Shown here one piece after another: positions 49,067-58,064 of a DNA stretch of 64,000 nucleotides. The translations under genes were made by a program, and so were the position numbers. Each line of letters opens with the position of its first letter. The stretch's first letter is position 1. This DNA is from JACCTU01 sp963769665 (GTDB lineage: Bacteria > Actinomycetota > Thermoleophilia > Gaiellales > Gaiellaceae), in contig CAVYMQ010000002.1 of assembly GCA_963769665.1 (NCBI GenBank), positions 310,001 to 374,000 of the forward strand, given 5' to 3'. A model generated the notes under the pieces. That model did no database searches. It had not been told where the DNA came from and worked only from the letters and a program-made list of their open reading frames with translations.

Positions 49067-50473
49067 GTGGAATGTGACGTCGCAGTTCTCGGAGGCGGCC
49101 CCGGCGGCTACACCGCGGCGATCCGCGCGGCACAGCTCGGCGCGAAGGCCGTCTGCATCGAGAAGGAGCCGGAGCTCGGCGGAACCTGCCTCCGCGTCGG
49201 GTGCATCCCGACGAAGGCTTGGGTGCAGACCGCGTTCGCGCTGAAGGAGGCGCACGAGTCGTTCGCCAAGTTCGGCGTCAACGTCGGCGAGCCGCAGCTC
49301 GACATGGCGGTCGCGAGCCAGTGGAAGGACGGCGTCGTCAAGCAGATGACCGGCGGCGTCGCATCGCTCTTCAAGGCGAACGGCGTCGAATGGGTCAAGG
49401 GCGCCGGCCGCTTCAAGGACGCGAACACGATCGCGGTGGAGGGCGGGGAGGACGTCACGTTCAAGCAGGCGGTGATCGCGACGGGCTCGTTCCCGCTCCG
49501 CCCGCCGATCGACGGCCTCGACTCGCCGCGCTGCGTCGACTCGACCGGCCTGCTCGCGCAGACCGAGGTGCCCAAGCGGCTCGTGATCCTCGGCGGCGGG
49601 ATCATCGGCGTCGAGTTCGCCTCGATCTTCGACCGCTTCGGCAGCGAGGTGACGGTGATCGAGATGCTCCCGCAGCTGATCGCGATCGAGGACGAGGATG
49701 CGGGCAAGGAGCTCGCGAAGCAGTTCGGGAAGCGCGGGATCGCGCTGCAGCTCGGCAAGACCTGCACCAAGGTCGAGGACTCCGGCTCCGAGCTGACCGT
49801 CCATTTCGGCGAAGGCGAGACCGTGCAGGCAGATCTGATGCTGGTCGCGGTCGGCCGCGGTCCGGTCGTCGAGAACCTCGGGCTCGAGGAGATCGGCGTC
49901 CAGTTCAACAAGCGCAAGGGCATTGCCGCCGACGAGCGCCGGCGCACCACCGTCGAGCACATCTACGCGGTCGGAGACTGCGCCGGCTACTGGCAGCTCG
50001 CGCACACGGCTTTTCGCGAAGGCGAGGTCGCGGCGGAGAACGCCTGCGGTCACGACGCCGTCGTCGACAACCGCGCGGTGCCGCGCCCGATCTACACCGA
50101 CCCGGAGATCGCGGGCGTCGGCCTGACCGAGGCCGAGGCGCGCGAGCAGTACGGCGACGACGTCGCCGTCGGCCAGTTCCCGTGGGTCGCGAACGCGCGC
50201 GCAGTGATGCAGAACGAGACCGTCGGCTGGGTCAAGTCGATCCACGAGACGCGGTACGGTGAGCTGCTCGGCCTGGTCATGGTCGGCCCGCACGTCACCG
50301 ACCTGATCGAGGCGGGCGTGGTCGCGATCGACGCCGAGGCGACGGTCGAGACCGTCGCCGACGGGATGACCGCGCACCCGACGCTCTCCGAGGCGATCAA
50401 GGAAGCCGGCCTCGTGGCTCTGGGCCGCGCTATTCACGTCCCGAACCGCAAGCGCGCTCCAGCCCGGGCCTAG
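49067..50473 (+). CDS. lpdA: Dihydrolipoyl dehydrogenase (E3)
   Basis: A 468-residue flavoprotein. FAD motif VAVLGGGPGGYTAAIRAAQL, redox cysteines Cys41 and Cys46 in GGTCLRVGCIPTKAW, NAD motif LVILGGGIIGVEFASIFDRF, and the dimerisation domain with active-site His in MTAHPTLSEAI. It reoxidises lipoamide for the E1-E2 complex encoded just upstream. GTG at 49067. Confidence 0.95.
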   Translation: MECDVAVLGGGPGGYTAAIRAAQLGAKAVCIEKEPELGGTCLRVGCIPTKAWVQTAFALKEAHESFAKFGVNVGEPQLDMAVASQWKDGVVKQMTGGVASLFKANGVEWVKGAGRFKDANTIAVEGGEDVTFKQAVIATGSFPLRPPIDGLDSPRCVDSTGLLAQTEVPKRLVILGGGIIGVEFASIFDRFGSEVTVIEMLPQLIAIEDEDAGKELAKQFGKRGIALQLGKTCTKVEDSGSELTVHFGEGETVQADLMLVAVGRGPVVENLGLEEIGVQFNKRKGIAADERRRTTVEHIYAVGDCAGYWQLAHTAFREGEVAAENACGHDAVVDNRAVPRPIYTDPEIAGVGLTEAEAREQYGDDVAVGQFPWVANARAVMQNETVGWVKSIHETRYGELLGLVMVGPHVTDLIEAGVVAIDAEATVETVADGMTAHPTLSEAIKEAGLVALGRAIHVPNRKRAPARA

Positions 50474-50539
50474 GGCCTCCGGGAGGATTACCGAGTATCC
50501 GGTCCGGGCATTCGTCCGTTGTCAGAGCGGCACCGAACG

Positions 50540-51739
50540 ATGACCCCAATCCTCGTTCATCGGCAGTCCAGCGAGCAGGCGTTCGAGCGCCTGTACCGCT
50601 CGCACGTCCAGGATGTGTACCGGTACGCCCTGATGATCCTGCGCAACCGTGACGACGCGGAGGACGTCGCCCAGACGACATTCCTGAAGGCGTACCGCGC
50701 GTACCAGAGAGGCGAGCGCCCTCGGCATCCGCGCCAGTGGCTGATCACGATCGCGCACAACACCTGTGGAACGCGAATCCGCGATGCGAGGCGCCGTCCG
50801 CGAGAAGTTGCACTCGAAGAGCAGCAGTTCGAGACCGCTCCGGTCGGCGGAGGCGAGGTCGACGTGCAAGAGCTCGTCCGCGCAGTCGGCGCGCTCTCGT
50901 TCAACCAGCGGGCAGCGCTCGTCATGCGCGAACTCGAGGGGCGCACGTACGCGGAGATCGCCGGTGTGCTCGAGGTGTCGACGTCCGCCGTGGAGACCCT
51001 CCTCTTCCGCGCGCGGCGCGCCCTCCGCGAGCAGCTCGAAGGAACGCTCACGTGCGGCGAGGCCGAGCGCGTGCTCTCGCTCGAGCTCGACGGACGCCTC
51101 CCGCAGGACGAGCGGCCCAAGCTTCGCGCGCACCTGCGCGAGTGCCCGGAGTGCGCCTCGCTTGCACGCCGACAGCGCGCACGGCGCGCCGCGCTGCGCA
51201 GCCTCGGCCCGCTGCCGCTGCCTGCTTCGCTCGCGTCCTGGGGCGGCGGTGCGGCAGTCGGGGGCGGCGTCGCGGTCAAGGTCGCCGCGCTGCTCGCCGC
51301 GGGCGTAGCAGCGGTCGGCACCACCCAGCAGGCGGCCGAGGCCGTGTCGGCTCCCTCAACCCGTGAGCGCACTTCGCAACTCGTGGAGGTCGCCGCGGTC
51401 TCGAAGCCGACGCCTCGCACGACTGGGACACCGCGCGCCATCCGTCCCGTGAAGGCTGCTGTGCGCCCGACCCGCGCGACCAAGCAGCCGACGGCACAGG
51501 CGGCGCCGACGGTCACGCCAATCTCCGTCGCCCATACCGAGCCCGTTCCGGCGGCCGCCCCGATCGGAGCCGCTCCCGCGTCGGCGAAGCCGCAGCCCAC
51601 GCTGTCCTTGGAGTTGCGGACGCCGCCCGTGGAGCTGCCCGCGGTGCCTGCGGTCGAGGTGAAGGTCGAGGTTCCGAGCCTGCCTGTCCTTCCGGTGGAG
51701 CTCCCGAAGGTCGTTTTGCCGCCGCTCCCGGGGCCCTAG
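50540..51739 (+). CDS. ECF-like sigma factor fused to zf-HC2 anti-sigma domain and membrane helix
   Basis: A 399-residue fusion. Sigma region 2 (FERLYRSHVQDVYRYALMIL, DDAEDVAQTTFLKAYRAYQR), sigma region 4 (YAEIAGVLEVSTSAVETLLF), then a zf-HC2 domain with Cys in LTCGEAERV and HLRECPECASL, a glycine-rich transmembrane stretch (GGGVAVKVAALLAAGVAAVG) and a 120-residue Pro/Thr-rich outer tail. ATG at 50540 was chosen because the paralogue starts the same way (MTPxxxxxxxx-FER); a TTG at 50519 is possible. Expected to be a membrane-held regulator that controls itself in cis. Confidence 0.85.
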   Translation: MTPILVHRQSSEQAFERLYRSHVQDVYRYALMILRNRDDAEDVAQTTFLKAYRAYQRGERPRHPRQWLITIAHNTCGTRIRDARRRPREVALEEQQFETAPVGGGEVDVQELVRAVGALSFNQRAALVMRELEGRTYAEIAGVLEVSTSAVETLLFRARRALREQLEGTLTCGEAERVLSLELDGRLPQDERPKLRAHLRECPECASLARRQRARRAALRSLGPLPLPASLASWGGGAAVGGGVAVKVAALLAAGVAAVGTTQQAAEAVSAPSTRERTSQLVEVAAVSKPTPRTTGTPRAIRPVKAAVRPTRATKQPTAQAAPTVTPISVAHTEPVPAAAPIGAAPASAKPQPTLSLELRTPPVELPAVPAVEVKVEVPSLPVLPVELPKVVLPPLPGP

Positions 51740-51779
51740 CCGAACGCAAGTTTCCGCCTGGAGCGGGATCAAAGAAGAT

Positions 51780-52946
51780 ATGACGCCCCTCTTCGCGGAG
51801 CAGTTGCGCGCGGACCGCTCGTTCGAGCGGATCTACCGGAAGCACGTCGGTGACGTCTACCGGTACGCGCTCGCCGTCCTGCGTCAGCCTGCCGACGCGG
51901 AGGACGTAGCGCAGACGACGTTCCTGAACGCCTACCGTGCATACCAGCGGGGCGAGCGGCCGCGGAACGCGCAGAACTGGCTGATCGCGATCGCCCACAA
52001 CGTCTGCCGACAGCGCTTCCGCCAGGCGCAGCGACGCCCCGACGAGGTCGAGTTCGACGATCGCGTCGGCGAGATCGTCCCCGAGGAGGATCGCGGCCCG
52101 CGGGCGGAGGACATCCAGCGCGCCCTCGGTCACCTCGCGTTCAACCAGCGCGCAGCGCTCGTGATGCGCGAGCTCGAGGGTCGCTCGTACGCAGAGATCG
52201 CGGAGATCCTCGAGACGTCGGTCAGCGCGGTCGAGACGCTGCTCTTCCGTGCCCGCCGCGCTCTCAGGGAACAGCTCGAGGGCACGCTGACCTGCGCGGA
52301 CGCCGAGCGTGCGATCTCCCGCCAGGCCGATGGCAGGCTGACTCGGCCCGAGCGCTCGGCGCTGCGCGCACACCTCCGGCAGTGCAAGGAGTGCGAACGC
52401 CTGGCGCGGAGCCAGCGCGCACACAAGAAGGCATTCAAGGCGCTCGCGCTCGTCCCGATTCCCACGTCGCTCACGTCGCTGTTCGGTGGCGGAGGTGCCG
52501 TCGTCGGAGGCGGCGTCGCGGTCAAGGCAGCTGCATTCGTGGCCGCGGGCGTCGTTGCGACGGGAGTGGGCTACGAGGGCGCGAGAGAGTTGTCGACGCC
52601 GTCGCGCCAGCCCCAGGCCGTCGTACCTGCGACGACCGCTGCCGCGCGTCCCGCGGTCCCGATCGTCACGCCGGTCCTTCGTGCACCCGCGAGGAAGTCG
52701 CGCGCGGCGGTCGCGAAAGAGAAGAAGGAGCAGGCAGCGGGGGGCCGCGCGGTCGCCCCCGGCCAAGTCTCCGTCAGGGGCAACGCGGTCCCACCGGGGC
52801 AGGCCAAGAAGCAGGCGGCCCCGATCGCGAGCATCAGGGTGACGCCGCCCGGCCAGGCCCGCAAGGCCGCGGTCCGAACGGCGAAACCTACCCCTCCCGG
52901 TCAGGCGAAACCGAAGCCGAAAAAGGGCGGCGGCGGCCGGCCGTAG
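51780..52946 (+). CDS. Second sigma/zf-HC2/membrane fusion protein with PPGQA-repeat tail
   Basis: A 388-residue paralogue of the gene before: FERIYRKHVGDVYRYALAVL, DAEDVAQTTFLNAYRAYQRG, YAEIAEILETSVSAVETLLF, zf-HC2 cysteines in LTCADAER and HLRQCKECERL, a membrane stretch GGGVAVKAAAFVAAGVVATG. The outer tail is Lys/Pro/Ala-rich with at least three PPGQA repeats. Starts at ATG 51780, 41 bases after the first fusion gene. Confidence 0.85.
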   Translation: MTPLFAEQLRADRSFERIYRKHVGDVYRYALAVLRQPADAEDVAQTTFLNAYRAYQRGERPRNAQNWLIAIAHNVCRQRFRQAQRRPDEVEFDDRVGEIVPEEDRGPRAEDIQRALGHLAFNQRAALVMRELEGRSYAEIAEILETSVSAVETLLFRARRALREQLEGTLTCADAERAISRQADGRLTRPERSALRAHLRQCKECERLARSQRAHKKAFKALALVPIPTSLTSLFGGGGAVVGGGVAVKAAAFVAAGVVATGVGYEGARELSTPSRQPQAVVPATTAAARPAVPIVTPVLRAPARKSRAAVAKEKKEQAAGGRAVAPGQVSVRGNAVPPGQAKKQAAPIASIRVTPPGQARKAAVRTAKPTPPGQAKPKPKKGGGGRP

Positions 52947-52985
52947 GGCGGTTCGCTTTCCGGCCGCAAGGGTAGGCTCGCCGGG

Positions 52986-53198
52986 ATGAGCATCATCAAC
53001 CGACGCAACGCCATGCTCGGCTGGGCGACGTGGACTGCCGCGAAGCAGATCGCAGCGCACAAGGCGCGCGCGGCCGCGCACGCCGAGGATGGCAAGTCGC
53101 GTATGCGCCTGATCATCCCGTTGCTCGCCGCTGCCGGCGCGGTGCTCTTCTTCTGGCGGCACAAGAGCGACGACGAAGGGCCGCCGGCCGGCGAGTAG
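52986..53198 (+). CDS. Small membrane protein
   Basis: A 70-residue protein with an amphipathic, basic N-terminal half (RRNAMLGWATWTAAKQIAAH) and one helix (MRLIIPLLAAAGAVLFFWRH) followed by an acidic end. No family assigned. ATG at 52986, nine bases before hisC starts after its stop. Confidence 0.7.
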   Translation: MSIINRRNAMLGWATWTAAKQIAAHKARAAAHAEDGKSRMRLIIPLLAAAGAVLFFWRHKSDDEGPPAGE

Positions 53199-53207
53199 AG
53201 TTCCGCC

Positions 53208-54338
53208 GTGCCCGTGGGCCCGGCGGAGATCCCGGACGACTTCGTGAACCCCGCCGTCGCGGGGCTGACGGCGTACGAGCCCGGCAAGCCGGTGGAGGAG
53301 GTCCAGCGCGAGCTCGGCCTCGATCGCGTCGTGAAGCTTGCGTCGAACGAGGGACCGTTTCCGCCGTTCCCGGGGGCGCTCGAGGCGATGGATCGCGCGG
53401 CGCGCGACCTGAACCGCTACCCGGACGGCGGCGCGTTCCGGCTGCGTGCTGCACTCGCTGAACGCCGGAACGTTGCATTCGAGGAGGTGGCGGTCGGCTC
53501 CGGCGCCGACGGGGTGATCGACTGCGTCTCCCAGGCGTTTCTCGACTCGGGCGACGAGGTGGTCTGCGGCTGGCCGTCCTTCCCGAGCTACGTGATCGAC
53601 GCGCTGAAGCTCGGCGCGACACCGGTTCGCGTGCCGCTGAAGGACGCCCGCTACGACCTCGACGCACTGCTCGCCGCGATCACGCCGCACACCAAGGTCG
53701 TGTACGTCTGCCACCCGAACAACCCGACCGGAACGATGAACACCCGCGCTGAGTTGAACGCGTACTTCGAGCGTGTCCCAGAGCACGTGCTGACGGTGCT
53801 CGACCAGGCGTACTTCGAGTACATCGACGATCCGGAGTATGCGGACGGGATCGAGTACTTCCGGCAGGGCCACCGTGTGCTCGTCGTCCGGACGTTCTCG
53901 AAGATCTACGGGCTCGCCGGGCTGCGGGTCGGGTGGGGAGTCGGAAGCAGCTCGGTCATCGCAGCGATCGGGAAGGTCCGGCGCGCGTTCGACGTAAATA
54001 CGCAGGCGCAGGTCGCCGCGGTCGCGAGCCTCGACGACGACGCCGAGGTCGAGCGACGGCGACGCGTCAACGCGCAGGAGCGGCGGAACGTCGTCGAGAT
54101 CCTCGAGAGCCACGGCTTCGAGTGCGCGGGCCCCGCGGTCGCGAACTTCGTCTCTGCGGAGAGTGGGGAAGAGGATGCGCGGCCGCTGTTCGAGGCGCTG
54201 CTTCGTGCAGGCGTGATCGTTCGACCACTCGAGGGCTTCGGCGCTCCGAGCGCGATCCGGGTCACCGTGGGGTCCCCAGAGGACAACGCCACACTGGACG
54301 AGGCTCTCGGCCGCGTCCGCGCTGCCGCCAAGGCGTAG
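53208..54338 (+). CDS. hisC: Histidinol-phosphate aminotransferase family protein
   Basis: A 376-residue fold type I aminotransferase. LASNEGPFPPFPGALEAM at the start, YVCHPNNPTGTMNTRAEL, and the PLP-lysine region RTFSKIYGLAGLRVGWGVG (Lys near residue 231) mark the HisC subgroup. It catalyses the seventh step of histidine synthesis or a related aromatic transamination; no other his gene is nearby, so the exact role is open. GTG at 53208. Confidence 0.88.
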   Translation: MPVGPAEIPDDFVNPAVAGLTAYEPGKPVEEVQRELGLDRVVKLASNEGPFPPFPGALEAMDRAARDLNRYPDGGAFRLRAALAERRNVAFEEVAVGSGADGVIDCVSQAFLDSGDEVVCGWPSFPSYVIDALKLGATPVRVPLKDARYDLDALLAAITPHTKVVYVCHPNNPTGTMNTRAELNAYFERVPEHVLTVLDQAYFEYIDDPEYADGIEYFRQGHRVLVVRTFSKIYGLAGLRVGWGVGSSSVIAAIGKVRRAFDVNTQAQVAAVASLDDDAEVERRRRVNAQERRNVVEILESHGFECAGPAVANFVSAESGEEDARPLFEALLRAGVIVRPLEGFGAPSAIRVTVGSPEDNATLDEALGRVRAAAKA

Positions 54339-54387
54339 CCACCGGTGGGGGGCGACGCCCCGTTGACCTCTGTACTAGCGTGAGCCC

Positions 54388-55668
54388 GTGGCCGGCCGCC
54401 AACGACCCCTGATTCGACGCGCCCGAGACTTTCGGCTGCTCTTCCTCGCCGCGGTCGGCTCGGGGCTCGGCACGCGTCTCGCGGTGATGGCGCTGATGGT
54501 CGACATCTGGGACCGTACGCACTCGGCCAAGTGGGTCGCGGCGCTCCTTGTCGCGGACTTCGTCCCGATCATCGTGATCGGCCTGCTGCTCGGGTCGTTC
54601 GTCGACCGTTTCTCGAGGCGGAAGCTGATGATCGGCTCCGACCTGCTGCGTGTCGGCGTGTTCGTTGCGCTGCCGTTCGCGACCGGCCCCACGCAGGTCG
54701 TCGCGCTCGCCGGGGTCGCCGGGTTCGCCACAGGGTTCTTCCGGCCGGCGCTCTACGCGGGGCTGCCGAACCTCGTCGACGACGACGAGCTCGCGAACGC
54801 CAACGGGATCTTCCAGGCGGCCGAGAACCTCACCTGGATGATCGGCCCGCTGCTCGGCGGTGTCCTGCTCTCGTTTTCGACTCCCGACCTCGCGTACTGG
54901 TTCAACGCGATCACGTTCCTCGGCTCGGCCGTGCTGATCATGCGGATCGCCGAGAACAAGCTGCAGACGGAGAAGGCGTTGAGCGAGGGTCACTGGCGCG
55001 ACCTCGCCGAGGGCTTCAAGCTCGCTGGACGATCGCGCGCCCTGCTCACGGTGCTCGTCGGGTGGAGCCTCGCGATGCTCGCGATCGGCAACTCCGATGT
55101 CGCAGAGGTCGAGCTCGCAAAGGTTGCGTTCGACTCCGGAAACTTCGGCTTCGGCTTGCTGATGGCGGCGTCGGGCCTCGGCTTGATCCTGGGCAGCCTC
55201 GGCGCGGGCTGGGCGACTGCGCGGTGGGGGATGGCGGTCGCGTACGGGGGCTCGATCGCGCTGATGTCGATCGGGCTCGCCGCAACCGCGCTCGTCCCGA
55301 CTGTCTGGGTCGCCACGATCTTCGTCGTCGCGATGGGGCTCGGCAACGGGATCGCCGTCGTCGCGAACAGCCTGCTCGTGCAACGCGGCACGCCCGACCA
55401 TTTGCGTGGGCGCGCGTTCACGCTCGCGATGAGCCTGACCTACAGCGCGCTCTTCATCGGCATGCTCACCGGCGGGTTCATCTCGGACGCCTACGGCGCG
55501 CGCTGGGCCTGGGGCGTCGCCGCGATCATCGCGGGTGTCGCTGCGATCGCGTCGTATGCCCTCGCGCGCGGGATCCCTGCTGAGGAGGACCACGTCGAGG
55601 TGGAGCCGTTTCCGATCGTCTCGGCGGCGGCGCCCGACCCCGCCGAGCTCGGCGCGCTCCGCGAGTAA
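54388..55668 (+). CDS. MFS transporter (EntS/MFS_3-like)
   Basis: A 426-residue protein with about twelve membrane segments. FVDRFSRRKLMIGSDLLRVG is the loop 2-3 signature and LPNLVDDDELANANGIFQAA the MFS_3 block; GTPDHLRGRAFTLAMSLTYS is also typical. Members export siderophores or drugs. GTG at 54388. Confidence 0.88.
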   Translation: MAGRQRPLIRRARDFRLLFLAAVGSGLGTRLAVMALMVDIWDRTHSAKWVAALLVADFVPIIVIGLLLGSFVDRFSRRKLMIGSDLLRVGVFVALPFATGPTQVVALAGVAGFATGFFRPALYAGLPNLVDDDELANANGIFQAAENLTWMIGPLLGGVLLSFSTPDLAYWFNAITFLGSAVLIMRIAENKLQTEKALSEGHWRDLAEGFKLAGRSRALLTVLVGWSLAMLAIGNSDVAEVELAKVAFDSGNFGFGLLMAASGLGLILGSLGAGWATARWGMAVAYGGSIALMSIGLAATALVPTVWVATIFVVAMGLGNGIAVVANSLLVQRGTPDHLRGRAFTLAMSLTYSALFIGMLTGGFISDAYGARWAWGVAAIIAGVAAIASYALARGIPAEEDHVEVEPFPIVSAAAPDPAELGALRE

Positions 55669-55679
55669 CCTTCGCGGCC

Positions 55680-56672
55680 GTGGCGCAGCGGCGGGAGTGG
55701 ACGCGCGAAACCCTCGCCGCGGGCGTCCGCGCCGGCGACACACGTGCGCTGGCGCGCGCGATCACCCTCGTCGAGAACTCCGACCCGCTCGCGTACGAGG
55801 TCGTCCGGGACATCTACCCGGAGACGGGGCGGGCGTACACGATCGGCGTGACCGGGCCGCCCGGCGTCGGCAAGTCGACCCTGATCGGCGCGCTCGTTCG
55901 CCACGTCCGCGACCAGGAGCTGTCCGTCGGGGTGATCTCGGTCGACCCGTCGAGCCCGTTCACGCACGGAGCGCTGCTCGGTGACCGGATCAGGCTCGCG
56001 GATCACTTCCTCGATCCCGGCGTCTTCATCCGGTCGATGGGGACCCGCGGGCACCTCGGCGGGATCGCGGAGTCCACGTTGCAGTCGATGCTCGTGCTCG
56101 ACGCAGGCGGGAAGGACGTGATCTTCCTCGAGACGGTGGGTGCGGGGCAGAGCGAGGTCGAGGTGATCGGTGTCGCGGACACCGTCCTGCTCGTGCTCAT
56201 GCCGGGCTCCGGTGACTCGGTGCAGGCGCTGAAGGCGGGCATCATGGAGATCCCCGACGTGATCGCCGTCAACAAGTCCGACCACCCTTCAGCGAAGACG
56301 ATGCTGAACGAGGTGCGCTCGATCCTCGCCCTCGACCACGAACGAGCATGGAAGCCGCCGATCGTCCTGACGGAGGCGATGCGCTCGGAGAACGTCGACA
56401 AGGTGTGGAGCGAGGTCGAGCGGCACCGGTCGTTCCTGGAGGAGCACGGTGGCCTCGAGGAGCGGCGCCGGCGGAACCTCGCGCGCGAGGTGTTCGCGGT
56501 TGCCTCGGCGCGGGCAAAGACCCATCTCGAGCACGCCGTGCGCGACGACCCCGAGCTCCGGCGGCTGCTCGACGAGGTTCAGCGACGAGAGCTCGACCCG
56601 CTGACCGCGGTTCGCGAGATCATGGAGAAGGTGTTCAAGGTTGAAGACGAGAACAGCGCCCACACTCGCTGA
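55680..56672 (+). CDS. meaB: MeaB-type P-loop GTPase (mutase chaperone)
   Basis: A 330-residue G3E GTPase. Walker A GVTGPPGVGKST with Lys65, switch region VISVDPSSPFTHGALLGDRI, FLETVGAGQSEVEV and the NKSD guanine motif in VIAVNKSDHPSAK. It loads and protects B12-dependent methylmalonyl-CoA mutase (or a relative). The mutase is not in the window, but a B12 importer is. GTG at 55680; the end overlaps ilvA by 32 bases. Confidence 0.92.
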   Translation: MAQRREWTRETLAAGVRAGDTRALARAITLVENSDPLAYEVVRDIYPETGRAYTIGVTGPPGVGKSTLIGALVRHVRDQELSVGVISVDPSSPFTHGALLGDRIRLADHFLDPGVFIRSMGTRGHLGGIAESTLQSMLVLDAGGKDVIFLETVGAGQSEVEVIGVADTVLLVLMPGSGDSVQALKAGIMEIPDVIAVNKSDHPSAKTMLNEVRSILALDHERAWKPPIVLTEAMRSENVDKVWSEVERHRSFLEEHGGLEERRRRNLAREVFAVASARAKTHLEHAVRDDPELRRLLDEVQRRELDPLTAVREIMEKVFKVEDENSAHTR

Positions 56673-57837
56673 CATCCGCGCTGCGCGCGAGCGGATTCAC
56701 GGCGCCGCGCGCGAGACGCCGGTCTACAGCTCCGAGTCCTTCGAGCGCATGACCGGACGCGAGGTGTGGCTGAAGGCGGAGAACCTTCAGCGCACGGGCT
56801 CGTTCAAGATCCGCGGCGCGGTCAACTGCATCGCGTCGCTCTCGGACGAGGAGCGCGCGGCCGGCGTCGTCGCAGTGAGCGCGGGGAATCACGCGCAAGC
56901 CGTGGCGTGGGCGGCGCGCGAGGCCGACATCGGCGCGACGATCTTCATGCCGCAGGACACGCCCGTCGCGAAGGTCGAGGCGACGCAGAACTACGGGGCG
57001 AAGATCGAGCTCGGCGGCGAGATGTTCGACGACGCGCAGGAGCACGCGAACGCGTTCGCGGAAACGAGCGGAGCGACGTTCGTGCACCCCTTCGAGGACG
57101 AGCGGGTGATCGCGGGACAGGGGACGATCGGCCTCGAGCTCGTCGAGCAACTGCCGGACGTCGGGACCATCGTCGTCCCGATCGGCGGTGGTGGGCTTGC
57201 GTCGGGCATCGCGATCGCCGCCAAGGAGCTCAAGCCCGGCCTGCGCATCGTCGGTGTGCAGGCCGCTACGTGCGCCCCGTTCGCTGGCGGGATGTCACAC
57301 GGCTTCACGATCGCGGAAGGGATCGCGGTCAAGAACCCCGGAGAGCTGACGAGGTCGATCGTGAGCGACCTGCTCGACGACGTCGTCACGGTCACGGACG
57401 AGGAGATCAGCCAGGCGATCGTGCTCTCGCTCGAGCGCTCGAAGCTGCTCGTCGAGGGCGCCGGAGCGGCGGCGCTCGCCGCGCTCCTCGCGGACCGCGT
57501 CGGCGGCAAGGGGCTGGTCGCGGTGCTCCTGTCGGGCGGGAACATCGACCCGTCGCTCCTGATCACCGTGATCCGGCACGGCCTCACGCTCGCCGGCCGC
57601 TATCTCGTCGTGCGAACGCGGATCCCCGACCGGCCCGGCGAGCTCGTCAAGCTGCTCTCGCGGGTCGCGGAGGAGCGCGTGAACCTCGTCTCGGTCGAGC
57701 ACCATCGAGAGGGGATCCAGCTGTCGGTCGCGGAGACCGAGGTGGAGCTCACGGTCTCGACTCGGGACGCCGCGCACGCAATCGCGCTCGTCGACGCGAT
57801 GCAGCGCTGGGGCTATCCCGTCGAACGCCTGCGCTAG
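56641..57837 (+). CDS. ilvA: Threonine ammonia-lyase (catabolic/biosynthetic type with ACT domain)
   Basis: A 398-residue PLP enzyme deaminating threonine to 2-oxobutyrate. PLP lysine Lys56 in RTGSFKIRGA, the glycine loop IVVPIGGGGLASGIA and a single C-terminal ACT-like domain (RTRIPDRPGELVKLLSRVAE) are seen. TTG at 56641 inside the meaB end. The 2-oxobutyrate it makes can feed propionyl-CoA, which would fit the MeaB link. Confidence 0.92.
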   Translation: MKTRTAPTLADIRAARERIHGAARETPVYSSESFERMTGREVWLKAENLQRTGSFKIRGAVNCIASLSDEERAAGVVAVSAGNHAQAVAWAAREADIGATIFMPQDTPVAKVEATQNYGAKIELGGEMFDDAQEHANAFAETSGATFVHPFEDERVIAGQGTIGLELVEQLPDVGTIVVPIGGGGLASGIAIAAKELKPGLRIVGVQAATCAPFAGGMSHGFTIAEGIAVKNPGELTRSIVSDLLDDVVTVTDEEISQAIVLSLERSKLLVEGAGAAALAALLADRVGGKGLVAVLLSGGNIDPSLLITVIRHGLTLAGRYLVVRTRIPDRPGELVKLLSRVAEERVNLVSVEHHREGIQLSVAETEVELTVSTRDAAHAIALVDAMQRWGYPVERLR

Positions 57838-58025
57838 GCGGCGGGAAGGCTTCGCCGGAACAGCGAGGCGAAGGCGAGGCGCATGCTGGGCCGCTGCTCG
57901 ACCCGGGCGGGCTGCTTCGGCTCGTAGCTGGGCTTCGCCGCGTACCTGATCGTCGCGTTCCGGATCACCTGAGCGTGCCGCTGGCGCGCGATTTCCTGGT
58001 GGGACTGGCTCTCGTACAGGCTCAT
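57834..58025 (-). CDS. Small basic hypothetical protein
   Basis: A 63-residue protein, MSLYESQSHQEIARQRHAQV, then a Lys/Pro/Arg-rich middle and FASLFRRSLPAA at the end. Its helical head resembles small actinobacterial proteins of unknown role. ATG at 58025; it overlaps the ilvA stop tail to tail. Confidence 0.5.
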   Translation of the reverse strand: MSLYESQSHQEIARQRHAQVIRNATIRYAAKPSYEPKQPARVEQRPSMRLAFASLFRRSLPAA

Positions 58026-58064
58026 GCCCACAAGACGCCCCCGCGTCCGTCAATCTTCCCGCCG

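Noticed and set aside
51513..54113. 866-codon open frame on the minus strand
   Set aside because: It is a GC-rich shadow antisense to the sigma-fusion and hisC genes, Arg/Pro-rich and without any domain pattern.
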